From an uncultured Clostridia bacterium (GTDB lineage: Bacteria > Bacillota > Clostridia > Christensenellales > Borkfalkiaceae): DNA of 6,098 nt. Position 1 is the stretch's first letter. Every line of letters starts with the position of its first letter. The stretch covers positions 1-6,098 of the forward strand of contig CAMNIW010000088.1 in assembly GCA_946540675.1 (NCBI GenBank), in the 5' to 3' direction. Under the pieces are notes generated by a model. It made no database searches and was not told the origin of the DNA. It saw only the letters and a list, made by a program, of their open reading frames with translations. The position numbers and the translations under genes are program-made. Positions 1 to 5,648 of the stretch are shown piece by piece.

Positions 1-1124
1 TCGCTCGCTCCCGCGTTGAGATAACTTTCCGTTCCGTCGTTTATCGTTAAGCCGAACGATCTCGGTTCGACCGCGTCGTTGCTTCCGACGCCGAGCTCGA
101 ACGAATATATGCCGTCTTTTCTCAATTCGTCGAGAACGTTATAAGGAATATAATATACGCCTTGCGTAAACGTGGGCGCGTAAACTTTGTAGACGCCCTT
201 ATCGTCGAGAGTCATATAGGTCGCTTTTTCCGCGCTTAAAACAAACGCCTTTTCCGCGGTCTTGTGGCAGGTCTTGCAGACTCCGCCTTCGAAATCGTGC
301 GCGATATTCTTTACCACGTTCCTGTATTCCGCTCTGCCGCAACCGTTTTTACATTCGTATAAATCGTATCCGACGGTATCGCAGGTCGCTTCTACGGCGG
401 ACTTCTTTTCGTACTCGTGTCCCAAAGGCTGAACGTTGTCGGTCTTATAGTCTTCTCCGCATCTTCCGCAGTGACGGGTCGTATAACCTTCGGTTTCGCA
501 CGTCGGAGCGGTAACTTCCGCTTTGGTCTGATCGTCAAGATGACCGAGCGCGGGGATCACTTCCGAATAAGAATCGTCGCAACGCGAACAAGCATAGGTC
601 GCTCCGCCTTCTTCGGTACAAGAAGGCTCGGTCATGCTTCCTTCGACTTCTTTATAATCGTGCCCGAGTTTCTCTTGTCCGCCTTCTTTGACGACCGTTC
701 TGGTCTCTTCGCAACGCGAACACTTCATAACGGCTTTTTCGTCGTCGGTACACGTTGCGGGGATAATTTCTTTCTCTACGCTGAAATCGTGACCAAGCGC
801 TTCTATTTCTTCTTCGACGGTAGCGTCGCATCTCTTACAGGTCTTGACGAAAGTTCCGGCTTCCGTACAAGTCGGAGCCTTGCTTACAGTCCCTTCGTCA
901 TAATCGTGACCGAGAGCCGCTATTTCTTCGGTTTTTACGTCGTTACAACCGGAGCAGGTCAACGTTTTGACGCCCTTTTCGGTACACGTCGCCGCTTTTG
1001 TAATCTCTTCGACGTAAGTGTGTTCGTGTTCGCCTGTCGGTTTTGCGTTTTCGCACGCGACAAACATCGCCGCCGACGCGGACAGCGCCGCAACAATAGC
1101 GAACACGGCAATCAGTTTTTTCAT
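1..1124 (-). CDS. Cys/His-repeat surface lipoprotein (3' end cut off by window edge)
   Basis: An uninterrupted reading frame starts with ATG at 1124-1122 and runs off the left edge (374 codons visible, no stop), so the protein is C-terminally incomplete. Residues 1-24 look like a lipoprotein signal: MKKL, a hydrophobic stretch, then FVAC with Cys24 as the lipidation site (Phe at -3 is unusual, Val-Ala-Cys is acceptable). A short linker follows, then residues 35-288 hold six repeats of about 40 residues with the pattern C-x9-C-x2(3)-C and a downstream Gly/Ala-His (usually LGHDY), plus a terminal half repeat with one CxxC. Residues about 293-374 lack Cys and look beta-rich. The start is chosen because GGGAGGG lies 5 bases upstream and a signal peptide follows directly. 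Such repeats occur in secreted proteins of gut Clostridia, but I know no established function; metal binding, disulfide stabilisation or a stalk role are guesses. The protein should sit on the outer face of the membrane. Confidence 0.88.
   Translation of the reverse strand, partial: MKKLIAVFAIVAALSASAAMFVACENAKPTGEHEHTYVEEITKAATCTEKGVKTLTCSGCNDVKTEEIAALGHDYDEGTVSKAPTCTEAGTFVKTCKRCDATVEEEIEALGHDFSVEKEIIPATCTDDEKAVMKCSRCEETRTVVKEGGQEKLGHDYKEVEGSMTEPSCTEEGGATYACSRCDDSYSEVIPALGHLDDQTKAEVTAPTCETEGYTTRHCGRCGEDYKTDNVQPLGHEYEKKSAVEATCDTVGYDLYECKNGCGRAEYRNVVKNIAHDFEGGVCKTCHKTAEKAFVLSAEKATYMTLDDKGVYKVYAPTFTQGVYYIPYNVLDELRKDGIYSFELGVGSNDAVEPRSFGLTINDGTESYLNAGAS
261..1022 (-). repeat. Protein-coding repeats: six C-x9-C-x2(3)-C...(L)GH units plus a half unit
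   Basis: Inside the lipoprotein, the first Cys of each unit lies at residues 47, 86, 125, 169, 209 and 248, giving periods of 39, 39, 44, 40 and 39. The gap between the first and second Cys is exactly nine residues in all six. The next gap is two residues in units 1-5 and three in unit 6 (CKNGC). A His follows 12-16 residues later, in LGH for units 1-5 and IAH for unit 6. A final CKTC at residues 283-286 looks like a decayed or capping half unit. The DNA copies have diverged, so this is an old protein repeat and not a recent tandem duplication. Confidence 0.85.
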
Positions 1125-1129
1125 AATTT

Positions 1130-1136
1130 CCCTCCC
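1130..1136 (-). promoter_or_regulatory. Strong ribosome binding site of the lipoprotein gene
   Basis: The minus strand reads GGGAGGG five bases before the ATG at 1124, a near-ideal Shine-Dalgarno match at good spacing. It fixes the start codon. Confidence 0.85.
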
Positions 1137-1199
1137 TTACATATTATCGGTTTGTGCAAACGAACGAAAAATACTTTTCTTTAAGCCTGCATCATTTAT

Positions 1200-1228
1200 A
1201 TTATATATCCCGATTTTGGGAGTGTAAA
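1200..1228 (-). promoter_or_regulatory. Sigma-A promoter of the lipoprotein gene
   Basis: On the minus strand a -35 box TTTACA (1228-1223) is followed by 17 bases and a perfect -10 box TATAAT (1205-1200). Transcription would begin near 1193, giving a leader of about 70 bases before the ATG at 1124. The spacer contains a small inverted repeat, TCCC/GGGA (1208-1211 and 1218-1221), and the leader a GTTTG-TG-CAAAC near-palindrome (1150-1161). Either could be a regulator site, but nothing shows which protein would bind. Confidence 0.75.
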
Positions 1229-1280
1229 TACACGCAAAAGTCCTAAAACTTCTCTATTTTATCTTTTTTAATCAAAACTA

Positions 1281-1314
1281 ACCTTTTCCGACTTGACAAA
1301 TACACCGAAAAGGT
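1281..1314 (+). promoter_or_regulatory. Inverted repeat with embedded TTGACA upstream of the AraC-family gene
   Basis: ACCTTTTC at 1281-1288 is matched by its exact complement GAAAAGGT at 1307-1314. Between the arms lies TTGACA (1293-1298), a consensus -35 box. The best -10 candidates are weak: TACCAT (1317-1322, 18-base spacer) or TATTAC (1314-1319, 15-base spacer). If TACCAT is used, transcription would start about at the ATG (1329). The palindrome could be an operator covering the promoter, possibly autoregulatory. If transcription starts further upstream, it would instead be a hairpin hiding the AAAAGG ribosome-binding-like sequence. Confidence 0.45.
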
Positions 1315-1328
1315 ATTACCATTAAAGT

Positions 1329-2159
1329 ATGGACGAAACTATTATTGACCTTATCAAAGGCATAAAATTCAGCGCAAGATTGACCGACTACTACGACGAA
1401 CTCGAACACTCGCACACTTTTTATGAAATCGTGATAATAACGACGGGTTCGATAACGCACGTTACGGGGAAAAACGTATCGGAACTGACGGTCGGCGACG
1501 GGTTTCTCATCTGCCCCGACATAAAGCATAAATATATAAGAAAAGATTCCTGCATACACCGCGATATAATGATATCCGAAGACATTTTTAAGGAAGCGTG
1601 CGACTATATCGACGCGTCTCTCTACTCCAACCTGAGAGAAAAAGGGTTCGTCAGGTTCAAGATGAGTAAAAACGACGTCTTGTCGGTGGAAGATATGATA
1701 TCGACCTTTTTCGAAACGAGCAACAAGATCGACAGGAACTCTTACGCGAAAATCATATCGTGCAGCGTGATAGGACATGTTTTTTCGTATGAAAAATTGG
1801 GCAGTTATCGCTCTAACGAATTTAAGTCAAAATGCCTTACTTCCATCAATGAGAACTATAATCTGCCCGACGCTTTGGAAAGGATAAGAAAAGATCTCGG
1901 CTACTCTGAAGTTTATTTTTGCAAAAAATTCCGAGAATCCTTTTCGGAAACGCCTACCGACTATATAAATTCCGTGCGTATCCAGAACGCGAGTTATCTT
2001 CTCGTCAGTTCTTCTTATAACATCAACGAAATTTGCGAAACGGTAGGGTTTTTATCTATTCCCTATTTTATTAAATTGTTCAAAAGGTATTACGGGACGA
2101 CCCCCGCCGCCTATCGCAAAACAGCCAAAAAAGCGGGATCGCACATTACGACCGTTTAG
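1329..2159 (+). CDS. AraC-family transcriptional regulator
   Basis: The 276-residue protein has the standard two-part AraC layout. Residues about 20-75 look like a cupin-type sugar-sensing domain: the HSHTFYEI motif (residues 27-34) is typical of AraC-family sensors, and VGDGFLICPDIKHKY (55-69) matches the second cupin strand pair. Residues about 166-264 form the double helix-turn-helix DNA-binding domain: the first motif falls around GYSEVYFCKKF (191-201), and the second runs from NINEICETVGF (231-241) into FKRYYGTTPAAYR (251-263), the family signature. It is a cytoplasmic DNA-binding protein, probably responding to a sugar. An in-frame TAA at 1323-1325 rules out an upstream extension, and ATG 1329 is the first start after it, but the only purine-rich site (AAAAGG, 1308-1313) is 15 bases away, too far for normal initiation. 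It converges on the GH20 gene, overlapping its stop, so it plausibly controls the GH29/GH20 pair; the actual ligand is unknown. Confidence 0.93.
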   Translation: MDETIIDLIKGIKFSARLTDYYDELEHSHTFYEIVIITTGSITHVTGKNVSELTVGDGFLICPDIKHKYIRKDSCIHRDIMISEDIFKEACDYIDASLYSNLREKGFVRFKMSKNDVLSVEDMISTFFETSNKIDRNSYAKIISCSVIGHVFSYEKLGSYRSNEFKSKCLTSINENYNLPDALERIRKDLGYSEVYFCKKFRESFSETPTDYINSVRIQNASYLLVSSSYNINEICETVGFLSIPYFIKLFKRYYGTTPAAYRKTAKKAGSHITTV

Positions 2160-3985
2160 TTATACAGCCTGTGCGTCAATGCGGAATAGGTTACGTTTTG
2201 CTCGTAACCGTTATAGAGTTGCGCGTCCGCATAGTTGTCGCCCGTCGCTTTCGGCGACATATCGGGGTGCTCGAGAGCGGGTATTTCCGCCGCCGCGCCG
2301 GAGATATATTCCTTTAATATCCCGTATTCGTGTTCGAGACGCAATATAAGTCCGCCGAAACGGATATCGAGCACTTCGAATCCGAAAGGCTTGTTTTCGG
2401 CATCCCAGACATTTCTGAAAGAAAGATAAAACTTCTTTATTCTCCTGATAATTATCGGAAACTCTTCGGCAACTGCCGAGAGTTTTTCTTTATCGCCCGA
2501 AGAATACGCCGCTATAAGTCGCGGACGAAGTCCCGACTTCAATTCGAGCACGGAACAAAGATCGCTCATTTCTCTAATTAGCGCCGCAAAGGGCGTTTTT
2601 CTCTTTTTTAACCTGTCGAGAACTTTTTTGTTCGCGGTGTAATACGGCGCAAAGTTTTCGCTGTCGGCGCGGTCGCTTATACCCATAAACGGATCTTCGT
2701 AAAAGAGATATTTGCACGGATTTGCGAGTTTTTGTTCTTTCTCCGAATACACGACGTTGGGAAGGTCGAGCGCGTAAAGTTCTTTAAGCGTATACCCCGT
2801 GAGAAACTTAGCCGCGCGGCTCTTTTCTCCCGAAGCGAGCCTGACCGTATACGCCTTTGCGGAAGCGGTCAGAAGCGACGCCCATACGGCGTTATACGAA
2901 CACTCCGCGCCGTCGTCGCCCCACGCGGTGATGCAATAGTCGTTCACCTTGCCCGTCGCGGCGCGCAGCGACGCCGACAAACAGCGATCCGTAAAGCCGT
3001 TGAACGGTGCGAAGCCGTACCACTTGTGCGCTCCCCCCGCGAAAGAAACGTCGTCGGAAATCTTTTTGACGACGTTTATCTTGTCGGCGTAATCTTTACG
3101 GGAAGTATCGCCGTAACTCCACGCCGTGAGCGTGAGCCCTTCGGGAAGTACGAATTTCCCGTCCTTTCCAAAATACTTCTCGAACATATCCGACCAGACG
3201 GCGGGTTTCAAGCCGTATTTCGCGGCTAACTCCATAACCTTTAAGGTGTGCTCGTAAAATATCTCGGGACGATCCGGATAGCCGTGAAGTTCCCTGTATT
3301 TGCCGAGTCCGAAAGAAAACGCTTCGTCCATACCGACGTTTATGCGCTTGCTCTTAAAAAGCCGAGACACGGTCTTGAAAATATTGTCTATCAGCAGGTA
3401 CGTGCGCGGCTCGCCTATAAGGAGAGCGTCGCCCGTATCGCGTATTTCTTTATAATACGGGTCGTAATGGTTAAATATGCGAGCCATATGAGCGAGCGTT
3501 TGCACGTACGGAACTATCTCTATGCCGAATTCGTCGGCAAAATCCACTATCTCCTTTATCTCGCTTTCGGTATACCTTCCGCGCATATAACCCATGAGCG
3601 GTTCGCCGTCCGTTTCCAGACAGTCTTCGAGATATAATCCGAGATAGGAATACCCCGCAAACGCAAGGCGGACTATATAATCCTTTAACCCGTCTACCGA
3701 AGGCACTCCGCCGCGCGCGCAGTCGAGCATTACGCCGAATTTGTCAAATACGCATTTGCTCCGTCCGCGTTTATACGAACCCGTGATTACCGCGGTTACC
3801 GCGGCAAAGAGATAGCGCTTTTCGGAGTACTCCACGGCGTAACCGCCGCCTGTCTCCGTTACCGAAAAACCTTCGTTATCGCTCTCTACGGGATACAAAG
3901 TCAATTCGCCTTCATAAAACAGTCTGCTTTCCGCTTCGGCAAACGCCGACGCAATTTTTTCAGATCCGTGAACAGTGAACTTCAT
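2156..3985 (-). CDS. GH20 beta-N-acetylhexosaminidase, intracellular type
   Basis: The 609-residue protein lacks a signal peptide and should act in the cytoplasm, releasing terminal beta-linked GlcNAc or GalNAc from oligosaccharides. Residues 1-80 form a small N-terminal domain. A (beta/alpha)8 barrel runs from about 82 (FDKFGVMLDCARGG) to about 380. The catalytic pair is Asp220-Glu221 in INVGMDEAFSFGLG; in GH20 the Glu is the acid/base and the Asp supports the substrate's acetamido group as internal nucleophile. Trp289, Trp322 and Trp355 (TAWGDDGAECS) are likely active-site walls. A mostly helical C-terminal region fills about 390-570. The VGMDE motif and length resemble the single-chain GH20C-like group, not secreted enzymes with HxGGDE. 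The gene lies 83 bases downstream of the fucosidase gene in the same direction. There is no clear Shine-Dalgarno before ATG 3985, but a possible own promoter lies at 4012-4039. Family assignment is firm; linkage preference is not readable. Confidence 0.92.
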   Translation of the reverse strand: MKFTVHGSEKIASAFAEAESRLFYEGELTLYPVESDNEGFSVTETGGGYAVEYSEKRYLFAAVTAVITGSYKRGRSKCVFDKFGVMLDCARGGVPSVDGLKDYIVRLAFAGYSYLGLYLEDCLETDGEPLMGYMRGRYTESEIKEIVDFADEFGIEIVPYVQTLAHMARIFNHYDPYYKEIRDTGDALLIGEPRTYLLIDNIFKTVSRLFKSKRINVGMDEAFSFGLGKYRELHGYPDRPEIFYEHTLKVMELAAKYGLKPAVWSDMFEKYFGKDGKFVLPEGLTLTAWSYGDTSRKDYADKINVVKKISDDVSFAGGAHKWYGFAPFNGFTDRCLSASLRAATGKVNDYCITAWGDDGAECSYNAVWASLLTASAKAYTVRLASGEKSRAAKFLTGYTLKELYALDLPNVVYSEKEQKLANPCKYLFYEDPFMGISDRADSENFAPYYTANKKVLDRLKKRKTPFAALIREMSDLCSVLELKSGLRPRLIAAYSSGDKEKLSAVAEEFPIIIRRIKKFYLSFRNVWDAENKPFGFEVLDIRFGGLILRLEHEYGILKEYISGAAAEIPALEHPDMSPKATGDNYADAQLYNGYEQNVTYSALTHRLYN

Positions 3986-4011
3986 AATACTTAAATCAAC
4001 TAAAATTTATA

Positions 4012-4039
4012 ATTTTACCGCGTTTTATAACACAGTCAA
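4012..4039 (-). promoter_or_regulatory. Possible internal promoter for the GH20 gene
   Basis: In the 83-base gap between the fucosidase and hexosaminidase genes, the minus strand reads TTGACT (4039-4034), 16 bases, then TAAAAT (4017-4012). Each box is one base from consensus. Transcription would start about 20 bases before ATG 3985. The gap is AT-rich, so a chance match is possible. Co-transcription from the fucosidase promoter remains likely because no intrinsic terminator is seen in the gap. Confidence 0.45.
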
Positions 4040-4068
4040 TGGTCTGTCGCCGTAAAACCCGACGTTTT

Positions 4069-5268
4069 TTATACAAGTCTGAATTTTGCGACTCTCGCGT
4101 AAAGGCTCGTTCCGTAATCGAAAGGCTTGACTATATAACTCTTACCGTCTGAAAGAAGTATTTTTTCGCCGCTGTCGAGCCATACGGCGTCCTTTATCGT
4201 TTTATCGGTCTTTAACGTTACCGTTTTACGGTCTTCCGCTCTCGCGACGTTTGCGTTGGCAAGCATAGGAACGCCCTTCGTCACCGCGTAACAGAACTCG
4301 CCGTCGTAAAAAACGTCGGCGTTTTCGGCTTCCGTTTCCGCAGGTATGCTTCTCGATAAAAAGTCGTCGTTCTTTCTTTGCCACTGCCCCATATAACCGA
4401 GAAGAGCCGATTCGTACTCGGTAAACGTTCCGTCGGCACGGGGTCCCGCGTTAAGGAGCAGGTTGTGATTGAATTTGCGGCAGTCGATGAGAAGGCTGAT
4501 AAGATCTTTGGTCGACTTGAAGCATATATCGTCGGCGGCGTACCCCCAGTGATCGGTCAAAGATTCGCACACTTCGCCTGCCAAAGGCTTGCCGTCGGAT
4601 TTCACGCGGAAAGGCTTACCGCGCTCGAAAGTTACGCTGTCTATCTCCTTGTTACCCGTTTCGCCGAGAGCCGAAAGCCCCGTGTTGTTGATGATCATCG
4701 CTTCGGGTTGATATTTCCTTATCGTAGCGTAAAGCCTGTCTTCCTGCCAGTCGGCGTCGGGTTTATCCCACTTTCCGTCAAACCAAAGTCCGCCTATCTT
4801 GCCGTAATTTTTGCAAAGTATCTCCACGCTCGCTATAAGATAATCTATATATTTCGGGAAATCGGTATTATAATATTCGTTATGCCAATCGAGCAAAGTA
4901 TGATAGAAAAACGGAATTATACCGCCGGCGTTGCACGCGTCGACAAACTCACGTACAAGATCTCTTTTGCAAGCCGAATGCGGCGCGTCGTAATCGCTTA
5001 ATCCGCAAGTGTCGAAAAGAGAAAAACCTTCGTGATGACGGGTGGTAAGCGTTATATACTTTGCACCGGCGTTCTTTGCCGTAGCGACGAGTTTTTCCGC
5101 CCACTTCTCGTCTACGTAAAATTTGTCTTTGAGTTTTACGTATTCCTTGTCGGGGCATTTTGCCTGCGCCATATACCACTCGCCTTTACCGATAACGCTG
5201 TAAAGTCCGAAGTGGACGAAAAGTCCGAAACCGAATTTTTTGAACCGTTCTATATATTCGTACGCCAT
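4069..5268 (-). CDS. GH29 alpha-L-fucosidase, intracellular
   Basis: The 399-residue protein starts directly with MAYEYIERFKKFGFGLFVHFG and has no signal peptide or membrane segment, so it is cytoplasmic. Family GH29 landmarks appear in order: FVHFGLYS (residues 17-24), GAKYITLTTRHHEGF (68-82) with the paired His78-His79, the nucleophile motif LWFDG with Asp164, the conserved CxSxxxxWGY region (234-243), and LLNAGPRADGT (271-281). Residues about 310-399 form a short C-terminal beta-sandwich-like domain. Glu215 in DSVTFERG is my best acid/base candidate by spacing and context; Glu232 and Glu235 are alternatives. The enzyme hydrolyses alpha-L-fucosides with retention; linkage preference (1,2 versus 1,3/1,4) is not decidable here. 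The start is supported by GAGG six bases upstream. It is the first gene of a probable two-gene operon with the GH20 gene, so defucosylation would expose N-acetylhexosamine termini for the second enzyme. Confidence 0.93.
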   Translation of the reverse strand: MAYEYIERFKKFGFGLFVHFGLYSVIGKGEWYMAQAKCPDKEYVKLKDKFYVDEKWAEKLVATAKNAGAKYITLTTRHHEGFSLFDTCGLSDYDAPHSACKRDLVREFVDACNAGGIIPFFYHTLLDWHNEYYNTDFPKYIDYLIASVEILCKNYGKIGGLWFDGKWDKPDADWQEDRLYATIRKYQPEAMIINNTGLSALGETGNKEIDSVTFERGKPFRVKSDGKPLAGEVCESLTDHWGYAADDICFKSTKDLISLLIDCRKFNHNLLLNAGPRADGTFTEYESALLGYMGQWQRKNDDFLSRSIPAETEAENADVFYDGEFCYAVTKGVPMLANANVARAEDRKTVTLKTDKTIKDAVWLDSGEKILLSDGKSYIVKPFDYGTSLYARVAKFRLV

Positions 5269-5274
5269 ATTTTA

Positions 5275-5278
5275 CCTC
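5275..5278 (-). promoter_or_regulatory. Ribosome binding site of the fucosidase gene
   Basis: The minus strand reads GAGG six bases before ATG 5268, an adequate Shine-Dalgarno that supports the chosen start. The downstream GH20 gene has nothing comparable. Confidence 0.7.
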
Positions 5279-5284
5279 GCACTT

Positions 5285-5333
5285 TGATAATACAATTATA
5301 TTATTTGCGCCTGATAATGTCAACGCTTTATCA
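5285..5333. promoter_or_regulatory. Candidate operator: three TGATAA motifs around the fucosidase promoter
   Basis: TGATAA occurs on the plus strand at 5285-5290 and 5312-5317, and on the minus strand as its complement TTATCA at 5328-5333. The last two form an inverted repeat with a 10-base centre that holds the -35 box (5318-5323). The first two are direct repeats (TGATAAT, 27 bases apart), the outer one overlapping the expected transcription start. This arrangement suits a repressor, but the binding protein is unknown. Confidence 0.4.
5295..5323 (-). promoter_or_regulatory. Perfect sigma-A consensus promoter of the fucosidase-hexosaminidase operon
   Basis: On the minus strand TTGACA (5323-5318) is followed by exactly 17 bases and TATAAT (5300-5295), an exact consensus match in both boxes and spacing. 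Transcription should begin near 5288, leaving a leader of about 20 bases. Such a promoter would be strong unless repressed, which makes the overlapping TGATAA motifs (5285-5333) plausible repressor sites. Confidence 0.85.
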
Positions 5334-5424
5334 AAACATTGGTGCAATGACAGTTAAAAACATTGACGCAATGGCAGTAAAAACAGTGACGCAATGACAA
5401 TAAATAAACATTTGCAATGACAAA
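5334..5424. repeat. Tandem array of four 23/24-base degenerate units
   Basis: GCAATGACA or GCAATGGCA begins at 5344, 5368, 5391 and 5414, spacing 24, 23 and 23. Each unit also starts with an A-rich stretch and ACATTG-like bases, so each contains a short inverted repeat CATTG-N3-CAATG (slightly decayed in units 3 and 4). There are no spacers, so this is not a CRISPR array. The unit ending matches the right end (GCAATGACA) of the palindromic element at 5507-5632. Confidence 0.7.
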
Positions 5425-5438
5425 GAAACGTCTATATT

Positions 5439-5491
5439 CCCGGGGGATCCTTCGAAAGGTCCGTCAAGATAGCGGTTCTCAGGATGACGGG
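5439..5491. repeat. Short palindromic repeat module (CCCG..ATCCT / AGGAT..CGGG)
   Basis: CCCG (5439-5442) pairs with CGGG (5488-5491), and ATCCT (5447-5451) pairs with AGGAT (5481-5485), giving an interrupted hairpin of about 53 bases that ends in GATGACGGG. From memory, 'GATCCTTCG...CAGGATGAC' is a form seen in interspersed repeats of many bacterial genomes; I cannot check copy number here. Confidence 0.5.
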
Positions 5492-5506
5492 TAAAAAACA
5501 TTTTTA

Positions 5507-5632
5507 TTGTCATTCAGAGCGAAGCGAAGAATCTCAGCGGGTTTGAGTTTGGTAAACGCTTGAAATATAGTAGCGTAAAGCATTTACACGCTGAGATTGC
5601 CACGTCAGACTTCGTCTTCCTCGCAATGACAA
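5507..5632. repeat. MITE-like nested palindromic element, about 126 bases
   Basis: The ends are perfect 8-base inverted repeats, TTGTCATT (5507-5514) and AATGACAA (5625-5632). A second, inner pair of 10-base arms is also perfect: AATCTCAGCG (5530-5539) and CGCTGAGATT (5589-5598). A third pair, ACGCT/AGCGT (5556-5560 and 5572-5576), lies at the centre. The left arm, GTCATTCAGAGCGAAGCGAA and onward, is close to a well-known interspersed bacterial repeat whose junk translation reads CHSERSEES. No open reading frame and no clear target duplication are visible. It is best called a non-autonomous or extragenic palindromic repeat. Confidence 0.7.
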
Positions 5633-5648
5633 GAAGCAGATATTGACA

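Noticed and set aside
417..1184. Long plus-strand open frame opposite the lipoprotein gene
   Set aside because: It lies antisense to a gene with a signal peptide, ribosome binding site, promoter and regular repeats. Its own translation is low-complexity Phe/Arg-rich sequence, and its apparent repetitiveness only mirrors the repeats on the other strand.
2330..3637. Several plus-strand open frames of 80-165 codons inside the GH20 gene
   Set aside because: They are antisense shadows of a well-supported enzyme, with no ribosome binding sites or recognisable domains, and arise from its GC-biased codon use.
4040..4068. Terminator between the fucosidase and hexosaminidase genes
   Set aside because: Only a 4-base GTCG/CGAC pairing is possible and no U-tract follows, so read-through into the GH20 gene is expected.
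4378..5001. Plus-strand open frame of 207 codons opposite the fucosidase gene
   Set aside because: The minus-strand frame has all GH29 motifs; the antisense product resembles no family I know.
5334..5424. CRISPR array
   Set aside because: Units of 23-24 bases follow each other with no unique spacers, the repeats are degenerate, and no cas genes are present.
5331..5513. Minus-strand open frame of 60 codons upstream of the fucosidase gene
   Set aside because: It is made from the tandem array and palindromic modules and lacks a ribosome binding site, so it is a by-product of repeat DNA.
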